Part shown: piece by piece, positions 9,157-16,834 of the stretch
Layout: every line of letters begins with the position of its first letter
How positions within the stretch are numbered: position 1 is the stretch's first letter
From: an uncultured Methanobrevibacter sp.
Lineage (GTDB): Archaea > Methanobacteriota > Methanobacteria > Methanobacteriales > Methanobacteriaceae
Assembly (NCBI RefSeq): GCF_947170395.1
Contig: NZ_CAMVTE010000021.1
Coordinates: forward strand, 1-37,395
Direction of reading: 5' to 3'
DNA: 37,395 nucleotides
Made by a program: the position numbers and the translations under genes
Notes under the pieces: generated by a model
What the model saw: only the letters and a program-made list of their open reading frames with translations
Told to the model about the DNA's origin: nothing
The model's database searches: none

Positions 9157-9283
9157 AGGCGGTTTATGTTAATGTTGTGATATGCAACAATTAAGATTAT
9201 ATTAAAAAATTCGAAGCTACGGCAGTGCAGCCTCGAAGATTATTTTTCACGACTTGTTAATAGTCGTTATTATTTTTATTTTC
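9157..9283 (+). other. Three consecutive hairpins in intergenic DNA
   Basis: The 286-bp gap after aspartate kinase has no ORF with a ribosome site. It holds TGTTG/CAACA flanked by TTAA on both sides (about 9170-9195), TTCGAAGCT/AGCCTCGAA with one mismatch (about 9210-9237), and ACGACT/AGTCGT (9249-9254/9262-9267) followed by a T-rich tract. The last could be a terminator of lysC or of a small RNA. Confidence 0.4.
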
Positions 9284-9325
9284 ATCCAATATAAAGTGAT
9301 AGGTTGAAAAATCAAAGGGTTTCAT

Positions 9326-9511
9326 TCAGCTCACGAATCCTTTCCAGTGAAGGCCGGTGCACCTTGCAATCTTTTCAAATGAATCACCATCCTTTAAAAG
9401 ATTAATAGCAATTTCTTCGCAGCTTTGAGAAATGCCCTGAGAAATGCCCTGAGAAACACCTTTATCATAACTTTCCCTGCAAGCTTCCATAACGCAATCG
9501 ACTTTACCCAT
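9326..9511 (-). CDS. Rpn/PD-(D/E)XK-type C-terminal fragment, 61 residues
   Basis: A short gene starting MGKVDCVMEAC. It has a perfect GGAGGTG ribosome site six bases before the ATG, and the ATG overlaps the stop of the upstream ATPase by 8 bp (ATGGGTAA). A 'GVSQGISQGISQ' repeat is followed by 'AINLLKDGDSFEKIARCTGL', which matches the helical tail of Rpn-family recombination nucleases and related PD-(D/E)XK transposase-like proteins ('..LL..G.s...IA..TGL'). No catalytic domain is present upstream, since the ATPase occupies that sequence. It is either a remnant or a small partner protein; the strong ribosome site favours translation. Confidence 0.6.
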   Translation of the reverse strand: MGKVDCVMEACRESYDKGVSQGISQGISQSCEEIAINLLKDGDSFEKIARCTGLHWKGFVS

Positions 9512-10976
9512 CAAATCCCACCTCCTTTGAATTAATGATTGCACAGGATTCCTGATACAGCTCCTCAATAACCTCCTGAAAAGCACCATCAAGAAAACCT
9601 GTCCTGTTAATATCAAATCGGACAATTTCAAATGGATTTCTTTTGAAATTGTAAATTGCAACATCATTAACGTCCAGGATGTCCCTTTTTTCAAATCCCA
9701 AATCAGACAATCCATCATCACTGACATTTGAAAGCCTGATGAAATTGTTGAACTGCTCAAGAATGTAGTCGCTGTGAGTTGTCAGAATTATATTCAATCC
9801 CGCATTAACGAGATTTACCAGATGCCTGACCAGACTTCTTTGGTTTGCCGGATGGAGATGATTTTCAATTTCTTCAATAATCAACGTATCTCCAACGTCC
9901 AGTTCGTATTTCAGATAATTAATCAGAGGAGTCAACTGTTTAACCGATGATGAAACAAGCCCATAATCAAACTCACATCCGCAGGTATAATCAAGAAAGA
10001 CCAAGTCCTCATAAACTCCGTTGTTTTTGAATTTAACCTCACCGTTTAAAACATCCCTTTCAATTTGACAGGCAATTTTAAAGAAAGTTTCGTTTTTCAC
10101 CACCCTCTCGTTGTTCAAATAGCTGAACAGCATATCCTTTTCTATATTGGAAGTCAGTTTAAGTCCCGAGAGCTCATCGAAAAGAATTGACTTGAACTTG
10201 TCGGTTGTCGATTGGGCGGATGCGGGGATGTAGAGGGACTTTTCCTTTTGCCTTTCGGCATATGCGCTTGCCAAAGCCAGATAAAAAACTGCCGAAAACG
10301 CTTGCGAATCATTGAAAAGATTGGACAAAGCCAAATAGTCCAGATAAATTAACATCTTATCACCGGCTCTTTTAAGTTCAAAAAGCAGTTTATTTTTCAG
10401 CTTGATTTTGTTTTGAGTGATTTTAAGCAGACCATCACTTAACAGGGTTCCGCAAGCGTTTGAAAATTCAATCTCATCAAGTGCAATTTCAAAGGATTTG
10501 CCTGAAACGCCTGCATTCAGCATGTTCAAATCACCAATGAAATTCTCCTTCAGGGACTTTTCAATCAAACATACGTGATGGCGAATTATACCGCAATAAA
10601 ACAGCTTGTCAAACTCCCCAGCGTCACAGACAAATGGATCGTCAAAGAAATTCGGCTTTGATTTGAGGTATTCCATCATCCGAGCGTTGAAATCATCGAA
10701 CATTTCAGGACTGTTTTTGCTTAAGGTTTGAAAGGAACCCATCGAAAATGAATCCACATCATCGATGGCTGTGAGAATGGAGTGGTACAGCTTTGTACAG
10801 TATGATTTGCCGGAGCTGTTTTGTCCAACAAGTACAGTCAACGGCAAAACAGACATTTGAGCATTTTCAATAGGTCCAAAATCTTTAATGTTGAATTTAC
10901 GCATATTATCACATTGCTTTTGACTATTAAAGTCATAATCTGATTTTATTTCATTCAATCGCTTTTTGACAGTCAT
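9504..10976 (-). CDS. OLD/SMC-like AAA ATPase (AAA_15/AAA_21 type)
   Basis: 490 residues. Walker A is GQNSSGKSY at 51-59; a signature-like LVSSSVKQLTPL region is followed by Walker B (LIIEEIENHLHP, about 360-370) and the H-loop LTTHSDY (about 398-404). This is the ABC-type ATPase core of the OLD/RecF-like families. No TOPRIM or other nuclease domain is visible, so it is not a standard OLD nuclease. The start is supported by GGTGAT six bases upstream. The downstream Rpn-like ORF overlaps it. Such orphan ATPases often belong to defence or mobile loci, but nothing here proves it. Confidence 0.85.
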   Translation of the reverse strand: MTVKKRLNEIKSDYDFNSQKQCDNMRKFNIKDFGPIENAQMSVLPLTVLVGQNSSGKSYCTKLYHSILTAIDDVDSFSMGSFQTLSKNSPEMFDDFNARMMEYLKSKPNFFDDPFVCDAGEFDKLFYCGIIRHHVCLIEKSLKENFIGDLNMLNAGVSGKSFEIALDEIEFSNACGTLLSDGLLKITQNKIKLKNKLLFELKRAGDKMLIYLDYLALSNLFNDSQAFSAVFYLALASAYAERQKEKSLYIPASAQSTTDKFKSILFDELSGLKLTSNIEKDMLFSYLNNERVVKNETFFKIACQIERDVLNGEVKFKNNGVYEDLVFLDYTCGCEFDYGLVSSSVKQLTPLINYLKYELDVGDTLIIEEIENHLHPANQRSLVRHLVNLVNAGLNIILTTHSDYILEQFNNFIRLSNVSDDGLSDLGFEKRDILDVNDVAIYNFKRNPFEIVRFDINRTGFLDGAFQEVIEELYQESCAIINSKEVGFDG

Positions 10977-10988
10977 TTTTTATCACCG

Positions 10989-11010
10989 AATATTGTTTTT
11001 TGACAATATT
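10989..11010 (-). promoter_or_regulatory. Inverted repeat at 5' end of ATPase message
   Basis: AATATTGT (10989-10996) and ACAATATT (11003-11010) are perfect 8-bp arms with a 6-base spacer. The repeat sits directly upstream of the GGTGAT ribosome site of the ATPase gene, so it may be an operator or an mRNA hairpin. Confidence 0.4.
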
Positions 11011-11227
11011 AGGTTATGTTTTAAGACTTATGATATTTTTTAAACTGCGACACGGTGTATTTTCACAAATATGTTAATGTGACCTGATATATAACAATTT
11101 ACTTTGCTCTTAAAGCAATTTTACTGACCCAGAGCAATTTTACCTTATCAAATCAATATTAAAACAGAACCATTTCCAAACGAAAACCAACAAATCATTA
11201 AATAATATAAAACATAAATATAATATC

Positions 11228-11452
11228 ATGGATTTGGACAAATTGGCTCAAGCAGTATGTTCCTTTTTCGTTCCGGGGCTTGGACAACTGATTAAAGGCG
11301 AAGTGGGAAGAGGTCTGAAATTCCTTTTCGGATTTCTGATTGTGTGGTTTGCACTTCTCTTTACCGGAGTAATCCCAGCCCAGACAGTCATCGGAATCAT
11401 CATAAGGATATTTTCAGCATACGACGCATACGCCCACAGCGAGGGACAGTAA
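11228..11452 (+). CDS. TM2-like small membrane protein
   Basis: 74 residues: 'FFVPGLGQLIKGEVGRGLKFLFGF' resembles the start of TM2/DUF5683-type proteins, where 'PGlGqly.g...rGl' precedes two membrane helices. Helices lie at about 30-48 and 50-65. The ATG has no Shine-Dalgarno sequence, and an A/T-rich TATA-like stretch (11197-11210) lies about 25 bp upstream, so a leaderless message is plausible. Function is unknown. Confidence 0.8.
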   Translation: MDLDKLAQAVCSFFVPGLGQLIKGEVGRGLKFLFGFLIVWFALLFTGVIPAQTVIGIIIRIFSAYDAYAHSEGQ

Positions 11453-11514
11453 CCATAACCTTTTTAATGGTCGCATCCATAAATATATATCAATCAATTT
11501 TTTGAGAGGATTTT

Positions 11515-12330
11515 ATGAAATTTAAAAAGTTCAGTTTGATTTTATTTTTCGTACTTATATTCTCCATCGGTTCTGTCTGTGCGGCGGAACTGAATTCAAC
11601 TGCAACAGGTGTTGAAAATGCCGATGTTGCCGAAAGTGCGGATTTAAGTACGCAATCAGATGTCATTTCAGTGGCAAGCGATTCAGATACATCAAACCTT
11701 AAAAGCAGCGAGACAGACAATGTTCTTACCGCAGACAGATATTCCACAATGCTCATTTACAGCGATATGACTACAACCGCAATAAATCCAAGCATTGACG
11801 GCAAGAAAGGAGACTACTTCACTGTAACCCTTATTAATTCTGCAGGCCAAAGACTTTCAAACAAAACCATTGAAGTCGGATTCAACGGTGCCAAACATTT
11901 AATAACCACCAACAACAATGGTGTTGCCAAACTGCAGATCAATCTTGCAAAAGCAACCGAACCTTCATCACACACATTTGCAGTTTTCTATAAGGGAGAT
12001 GACGACAACAAGGCATCCTTCGGCGTTGCCAAAATCACAATCAAAAAGCAGACCCCTAAGCTTACAACAGCAAACAAAAGCTACAAGGCAAGTGCAAAAA
12101 CCAAAAAGATCACTGCAACCCTCAAGACTTCAAGGGGAAAGATTCTTGCAAACAAAAAAGTTACCTTCAAGATAAACGGTAAGACATACAACGTAAAAAC
12201 AGACAAGAAAGGTGTTGCAACCCTTAAAGTGAACATCAAAAAGAAAAAGACATACAGTTTTTCAGTAAAGTTCGCAGGTGACAATACCTACAAATCCGTT
12301 ACCAAAAACGGAAAACTTACAATCAAATAA
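11515..12330 (+). CDS. Secreted Ig-like repeat protein (small adhesin-like)
   Basis: 271 residues with a clear Sec signal peptide (KFKK, then hydrophobic 8-22, then VCAAE). About 60 Ser/Thr/Asp-rich residues lead to two Ig-like units: about 80-175 ('KTIEVGFNGAKHL', 'YKGDDDNKASFG') and 180-271 ('YKASAKTKKITATLKT', 'FAGDNTYKS'). The last unit is very close to the C-terminus of the giant adhesin at 1-2550, including the 'YKASAKTK' string. No membrane anchor is visible. AGAGG about six bases upstream supports the start. Confidence 0.88.
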   Translation: MKFKKFSLILFFVLIFSIGSVCAAELNSTATGVENADVAESADLSTQSDVISVASDSDTSNLKSSETDNVLTADRYSTMLIYSDMTTTAINPSIDGKKGDYFTVTLINSAGQRLSNKTIEVGFNGAKHLITTNNNGVAKLQINLAKATEPSSHTFAVFYKGDDDNKASFGVAKITIKKQTPKLTTANKSYKASAKTKKITATLKTSRGKILANKKVTFKINGKTYNVKTDKKGVATLKVNIKKKKTYSFSVKFAGDNTYKSVTKNGKLTIK

Positions 12331-12360
12331 TTTGAGTTTTTTTAAACTCAAACTATTTTT
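12331..12360. terminator. Strong hairpin terminator between convergent genes
   Basis: TTTGAGTTT (12331-12339) and AAACTCAAA (12344-12352) form a perfect 9-bp stem with a TTTT loop, followed by a T-run. It starts at the first base after the secreted protein's stop and lies 18 bp from the thioesterase stop on the other strand. Confidence 0.7.
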
Positions 12361-12369
12361 TTATTTTTT

Positions 12370-12768
12370 TCATAACTTGAAACCGGTTCCTATAAACTGC
12401 GCCACGTCACGGCCGGCATCATCGCTTATATCCACATTGATTATTGATGATGTGCGCCCGCTTTTTCTGCATGTTGCCTTTGCAAAGAGCTTATCGCCTT
12501 TAGGAGCAGACAAATAGTGAATGTCAACCTGCTGGGCTACAGTGAGCTGATGAATCTGGTTTGACAAAACGGCAAAGGCAAAATCTGCCAGAGTAAATAT
12601 GACCCCTCCCATTACGCCGCCGTAGGCATTTCTGTGCCCGTCGGTAAGCTCAAGCGAGCAGAGGGCGTACTCTTCGGTAAGCTCATCCAATGTGATTCCG
12701 GTATCGACTGCAAACTTGTCCTTGTAGAAAAATTCCCTTGCACTTTCCAATGTATCAAAATTAACCAT
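12370..12768 (-). CDS. PaaI-like hotdog-fold thioesterase
   Basis: 132 residues. 'NAYGGVMGGVIFTLADFAFA' matches the PaaI-type hotdog motif 'N..G..HGG.l..LaD', although the usual His before GG is Met here. 'VDIHYLSAPKGDKLFAKA' is the following strand pair. It would hydrolyse an acyl-CoA; the substrate is unknown. The ATG follows the stop of the upstream membrane gene with no gap, and AGGTG lies inside that gene's last codons, so the two form an operon. Confidence 0.85.
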   Translation of the reverse strand: MVNFDTLESAREFFYKDKFAVDTGITLDELTEEYALCSLELTDGHRNAYGGVMGGVIFTLADFAFAVLSNQIHQLTVAQQVDIHYLSAPKGDKLFAKATCRKSGRTSSIINVDISDDAGRDVAQFIGTGFKL

Positions 12769-13905
12769 TTATAACACCTTTTTAATATGTGGCCACATCC
12801 AAACAAACAGTATTGAAACAAGACATGAAACAATGATTGCCGGAGGATATGCAAAATATCCTATAATGATTCCAACTCCAACAACTATTACGGTTGAAAG
12901 CAGATGAGTGTAATCAAGAGCCATCAAAAGAGCGACGTTGGCCGGATCTGTCCTTTTAAGGGCCTTTGCTGTAACAATCGAAAGGCATGCCACCACAATA
13001 AAGTCAAGTCCGTAGCACAGCTGGGCCACAAACGAATAGAAGTTCTCGGCAACGAATGTTGAAAGATATGGAATGAGAGACAGTACAAACATCGATGCTG
13101 CAATCGACCAGATGACCTTTCCGTCAATCCGGTTGACGATTGTAAAGAGATTGTTGTTGTAGTTCCAGAAATTAAAGCATACGATAAAACTGATAATGTA
13201 GGCAATAAACTCAAGCCTTACCTCAAATAGAGCCTCCCATGAACCGCCTGCTGCCATAGGTATCTCCAGAACGATTACGGTAAGGATAATCGCAACGATT
13301 GCATCAAAGAGCGCCTCAAACCTTTCGCTGCTTTCAATCGGTGATTTGGCAATGATTGCCAGAACCAGCCAGTAGAACGTTGCTGCGATACATGATACAT
13401 AGACTCCCTGAGGATAGACAGTGTAGGTCAGCGCAAATCCGATAAAGATAATCACAAAAGGAACGTAGCGCCTCCAATCCCTGAGATTGACCTTTTTAAG
13501 CTTTTCGTTATAGGGGTTTGCCCGAACGATAAGATATGTGGACAATGTATAAAGAGCGTTTGTGGCAATAAAGAGAAGCCCGAACATCGATTGGGCTGCA
13601 AGTGAGGTCGGATTGAGGGCCACCCATGTTGCAAAGTACGGCACAAGCGATATTACAAATATCAAAACCCCGTATACCAGAACGACCTTGTTGTTGATTT
13701 CCCCAACCATCTGAAAGAGGTTGTGGTCATTGTACCAGGTGTTGAATATTATTATAAAACATGCAAGATAAGTCATATACCTCATGTTCAGCCCCAAAAG
13801 AGCTCCCCAAGTTGCGCTTTCAGGCTGGGTGAGCTTCAGGACAAGAACAGTAATAATTATTGCAAGAACCGCATCCATGAATGTTTCAAAACGTGTAGTG
13901 TCCAT
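12769..13905 (-). CDS. Tandem DUF1211 (TMEM175-type) membrane protein
   Basis: 378 residues from the chosen start MDTTRFETF. A longer frame begins at 13962, but a TATA box (about 13924-13934) lies between the two starts, about 25 bp before the ATG at 13905, which points to a leaderless message from 13905. Two homologous six-helix halves are present: 'RFETFMDAVLAII' at residues 5-17 and 'RFEALFDAIVAII' near 195. DUF1211 proteins are TMEM175-family potassium channels marked by RxxxFSD; both halves keep R and D but read FMD and LFD. The thioesterase follows directly. Confidence 0.85.
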   Translation of the reverse strand: MDTTRFETFMDAVLAIIITVLVLKLTQPESATWGALLGLNMRYMTYLACFIIIFNTWYNDHNLFQMVGEINNKVVLVYGVLIFVISLVPYFATWVALNPTSLAAQSMFGLLFIATNALYTLSTYLIVRANPYNEKLKKVNLRDWRRYVPFVIIFIGFALTYTVYPQGVYVSCIAATFYWLVLAIIAKSPIESSERFEALFDAIVAIILTVIVLEIPMAAGGSWEALFEVRLEFIAYIISFIVCFNFWNYNNNLFTIVNRIDGKVIWSIAASMFVLSLIPYLSTFVAENFYSFVAQLCYGLDFIVVACLSIVTAKALKRTDPANVALLMALDYTHLLSTVIVVGVGIIIGYFAYPPAIIVSCLVSILFVWMWPHIKKVL

Positions 13906-13991
13906 GGATAATAATTTGAATTTAATATTATAAAAAACAGTAAGGCAAACATTATATAACATTAAATTAAAAAGTTATATGAGTGATTAAA

Positions 13992-14639
13992 ATGGAGATA
14001 AAGGACATTATAATTTTTGTTGTTATCGTTTTTATAGCGGCCATAGTCGGCAGCATGATATTTTCACCGGGCGTTGAAGCCGAGCACACAACACTTTCCA
14101 TCCTCAACACCGGAGACATTGCAGAAAACGGAACCGTATACGTTAAGCTTGCAGGTGATACAAACGGTTCTTTAAGTGACAAGAAAGTCAATGTAGAACT
14201 TAAAAACGATAAGGGCGAAGTAGTATACGCAGATAGCGTCAAAACCCATTCAACCGGCGTAGGCATCATCAAGCTGGAGAACATGAGCGCCGGAAAATAT
14301 AACGTCAACATAACATTTGACGGGGATGAAAACTATTCCGCAAGCAGCATTTCTCAGGAAATAACAATCTCCGGAGACGTAACCAATGAAAGTGTGGAAA
14401 ACTCAACACTGATTGAGCAGACACTTGAAGAAGATTCCGCATCACAGACAGGAAGTTCCTCTTCAACATCTCATACAACATACACATATTCATCAAGCTC
14501 AAGGTCTTCATCATCTTCAAGTTCCTCTTCATCTTCAGGAGGATCCGAATATTATGACAACTACTATGATTCAGACGGCGGAAGAGTATTGAAGGAATAT
14601 GATTCAAACGGAAAGGTTATAGACCCAGATTCTCTATAA
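13992..14639 (+). CDS. Membrane-anchored Ig-like protein with poly-Ser tail
   Basis: 215 residues from the ATG at 13992; GTGAT four bases upstream and a TATA box at 13952-13959 favour it over the GTG at 13983. One N-terminal helix (about residues 5-25) acts as anchor or signal. Residues 35-125 form one Ig-like unit ending in 'ITFDGDENYSAS', as in the adhesins. A Ser/Thr-rich linker with long Ser runs follows (about 145-185), then a Tyr/Asp-rich end. It is probably exposed at the cell surface. The divergent DUF1211 gene starts 86 bp away. Confidence 0.85.
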   Translation: MEIKDIIIFVVIVFIAAIVGSMIFSPGVEAEHTTLSILNTGDIAENGTVYVKLAGDTNGSLSDKKVNVELKNDKGEVVYADSVKTHSTGVGIIKLENMSAGKYNVNITFDGDENYSASSISQEITISGDVTNESVENSTLIEQTLEEDSASQTGSSSSTSHTTYTYSSSSRSSSSSSSSSSSGGSEYYDNYYDSDGGRVLKEYDSNGKVIDPDSL

Positions 14640-14721
14640 CCCCCAATTATTTTTTTTTAATTTTTGAAAACATCCTCCAATGAGAATGTTGACTTTTTCT
14701 GTTTTTCTAAAAAAAAGAACC

Positions 14722-14738
14722 GGAGAGAAAAACTCTCC
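14722..14738 (-). terminator. Hairpin terminator of the 62-residue gene
   Basis: GGAGAG and CTCTCC form a perfect 6-bp stem with an A5 loop. On the minus strand it follows the stop directly and leads into a run of eight T. Confidence 0.65.
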
Positions 14739-14927
14739 CTAATCTGCAAAAATATCATCGTAGTCTATTTCCATACCCATCAACTTATAAAAAGAATAGA
14801 CCATATCCTTACCTGACAATATGGTCGGGTCTTGTTCCCTTTCACGTGCAAGCCCGAATACTTCCGGGTCATCAGTCCTTTTAAAAGCACTGAAACTCGC
14901 ACTTCGATTATCGGGTTTGATATTCAT
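14739..14927 (-). CDS. Small acidic protein of unknown function
   Basis: 62 residues, no recognised domain and no membrane segment. The end 'GKDMVYSFYKLMGMEIDYDDIFAD' is acidic. AAGGAG lies nine bases before the ATG, and a hairpin with a T-run follows the stop, so this is a well-bounded single gene. It faces away from the TetR/radical-SAM operon; nothing links the two. Confidence 0.7.
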   Translation of the reverse strand: MNIKPDNRSASFSAFKRTDDPEVFGLAREREQDPTILSGKDMVYSFYKLMGMEIDYDDIFAD

Positions 14928-15033
14928 TGTATTATACTCCTTTTTAATTGATTGTATATCATTTATATTTTTATCATAATATAATTTTTAAGTCTCATAG
15001 CTTAAATTTTAGTTTTAGAATTTTATCAGTTAA

Positions 15034-15080
15034 CTTTAAATACTGTCAAAGCCAAACTTTAACTAACGAACGGTAGGTAG
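15034..15080 (+). promoter_or_regulatory. Promoter and possible operator of TetR/radical-SAM operon
   Basis: A TATA-like TTTAAATA lies at about 15034-15041. Around the expected transcription start, ACTAAC and GTAGGT (about 15062-15078) form an imperfect inverted repeat separated by five bases. TetR-type regulators often repress their own promoter at such sites. The repeat is weak, so this is a candidate only. Confidence 0.35.
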
Positions 15081-15085
15081 GAAAT

Positions 15086-15700
15086 ATGAATACTAAAGAA
15101 AAAATATTCAACGTATCACTAGATTTATTTTCAAAAAAGGGCTATGATTCCGTTTCACTAAGAGAAATTGCTGAAGAGGTTGGAATCAAAAAAAGCTCAA
15201 TATACAGTCATTACTCATCAAAAGAAGCAATACTGATGGACATATTCGATTATTTCACAAAGGAGTTTGACATCGACGATGAAGCAATCAAAATAAGCGA
15301 AGACAACCCGCTTCTGGAAAATCCGGAACTTTTCTATCACACAGGATCAGAAGCAGTAAAGAACATGCTGTTTGAGGACAGAAACCTAAAGATATGGAAG
15401 CTCATCCTGATTCAGATGCACCACAGCGAGAAAATCAGGGAATTTTTCCAAACCGAAGTGCTTACAAAACCGCTTGTATTCTGGGAAAGCCTGTTTTCAA
15501 TGCTAATCCAAAAGGGTGTCATAAGAGGTGATTGCAACCCGAAACTTTTGGCAAAGCAGTACTTCAGCTTTCCGATTTATCTGCTTTTGGAGATATGCGC
15601 AACATATGACGACATTCCCGAAGAGATTCTTGAAAGCTTTTTTGATGAAACCGAAGAGCATGCGAAATTTCTTTTTGAAAGCGTGAGGGTGAAGCCATGA
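15086..15700 (+). CDS. TetR/AcrR-family transcriptional regulator
   Basis: 204 residues. The N-terminal helix-turn-helix is clear: 'IFNVSLDLFSKKGYDSVSLREIAEEVG' then 'KKSSIYSHYSSKEAIL'. The C-terminal ligand-binding domain (about 60-204) is all-helical and specific to the family member. Its stop shares ATGA with the start of a radical SAM gene, so the regulator and enzyme are co-translated, and the enzyme or its product may be linked to the regulator's ligand. Confidence 0.93.
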   Translation: MNTKEKIFNVSLDLFSKKGYDSVSLREIAEEVGIKKSSIYSHYSSKEAILMDIFDYFTKEFDIDDEAIKISEDNPLLENPELFYHTGSEAVKNMLFEDRNLKIWKLILIQMHHSEKIREFFQTEVLTKPLVFWESLFSMLIQKGVIRGDCNPKLLAKQYFSFPIYLLLEICATYDDIPEEILESFFDETEEHAKFLFESVRVKP

Positions 15701-16788
15701 GCGACAGTTTTGATGTGCAGGAATACCTTGCAGACGGCGTGGAATACATCCTCAAGGATGCCATCAAAACATCCCTGAAAAATCCAAAGGAAATTCTCTA
15801 TATTCGAAAATTTGCAAAATCCGCAAGAAATGCCACAAAAACAAGACAACATCATGCTGAAAACGGCCAAAACATTCCGGCATTTCTCATTGCAAGCGTT
15901 ACAAGCAGCTGCAACCTTCACTGCACCGGATGCTATTCAAGGGCCAACAGCTCATGCAGCGACGATGCCCCTCAAAACCAGCTTACAGACACCGAATGGG
16001 AGGACATATTCATCCAGGCCAAGGAACTTGGAATCAGCTTTATCGTTCTTGCAGGAGGAGAACCGCTTTTAAGAGAAGACATTATTAAAAAGGCCTCAAA
16101 CCATCCTGAAATCCTGTTTCCAATATTTACTAACGGAACAATGATGGATAAAAGTTACCTTAAACTGTTTGACAAAAACAGAAATCTCGTTCCGGTCATT
16201 TCCATTGAGGGAGATGAAAACGTTACCGATTCAAGAAGAGGCGAAGGAGTTTACGAAAAGGTCATAGATTCGATGCAGACAATGAAACAGAAAAACATCA
16301 TTTTCGGAGCATCAGTTACGTTTACACGCGCAAATCTCAGCTCGATTGGTGAAGAGGCATTCATAAGCCAGCTTTATGATTTGGGATGCAGGGTCTTGTT
16401 TTTCATTGAATACGTTCCTGTAAACAAAGACACCCTCCATATCGCACCACGTGATGATGAAAGGGAAAAGCTTACAGAAAAAATAGAACATTTAAGAGAC
16501 AAGTACTCCGACATGCTGTTTTTATCTTTTCCAGGAGATGAAAAGCAATCCGGAGGATGTCTTGCAGCGGGAAGAGGATTTTTCCACATCAACTCCCATG
16601 GAGGTGCCGAGCCATGTCCCGCATCACCATATTCAGACATCAATGTCAGGAACACTTCACTTCTTGAAGCTCTAAACTCAAAACTTTTCAAATCACTTCG
16701 TGAAGGAGGGCTTCTGATTGACGAGCATGAAGGAGGATGCGTTCTTTTTGATCGTCAAAGTGAAGTGGAAAGGCTTCTGGAAAAATAG
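15697..16788 (+). CDS. Radical SAM protein with C-terminal Cys (SPASM/twitch-like) region
   Basis: 363 residues. The radical SAM cluster motif CNLHCTGC gives Cys 72, 76 and 79, and GGEP lies at 120-123. In the C-terminal third, Cys 288, 307 (EPCP) and 348 could bind an auxiliary iron-sulfur cluster, as in SPASM or twitch domains. A conserved N-terminal helical part (1-60) precedes the barrel. The family is often seen in anaerobes behind a TetR gene, and its substrate is not known to me. No peptide substrate gene is obvious nearby. Confidence 0.88.
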   Translation: MSDSFDVQEYLADGVEYILKDAIKTSLKNPKEILYIRKFAKSARNATKTRQHHAENGQNIPAFLIASVTSSCNLHCTGCYSRANSSCSDDAPQNQLTDTEWEDIFIQAKELGISFIVLAGGEPLLREDIIKKASNHPEILFPIFTNGTMMDKSYLKLFDKNRNLVPVISIEGDENVTDSRRGEGVYEKVIDSMQTMKQKNIIFGASVTFTRANLSSIGEEAFISQLYDLGCRVLFFIEYVPVNKDTLHIAPRDDEREKLTEKIEHLRDKYSDMLFLSFPGDEKQSGGCLAAGRGFFHINSHGGAEPCPASPYSDINVRNTSLLEALNSKLFKSLREGGLLIDEHEGGCVLFDRQSEVERLLEK

Positions 16789-16834
16789 TCATTTTTATAT
16801 AATCCGACCAATAAAAGAATAATCAGGTGATATA

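Noticed and set aside
9326-9760. 144-codon version of the Rpn-like frame
   Set aside because: Its first half overlaps the ATPase coding region in another frame; the strong ribosome site and the family-like sequence begin only at 9511.
12769-13962. Longer start of the DUF1211 gene at 13962
   Set aside because: The TATA box lies inside the added part, and the extra 19 residues lack similarity to the family start.
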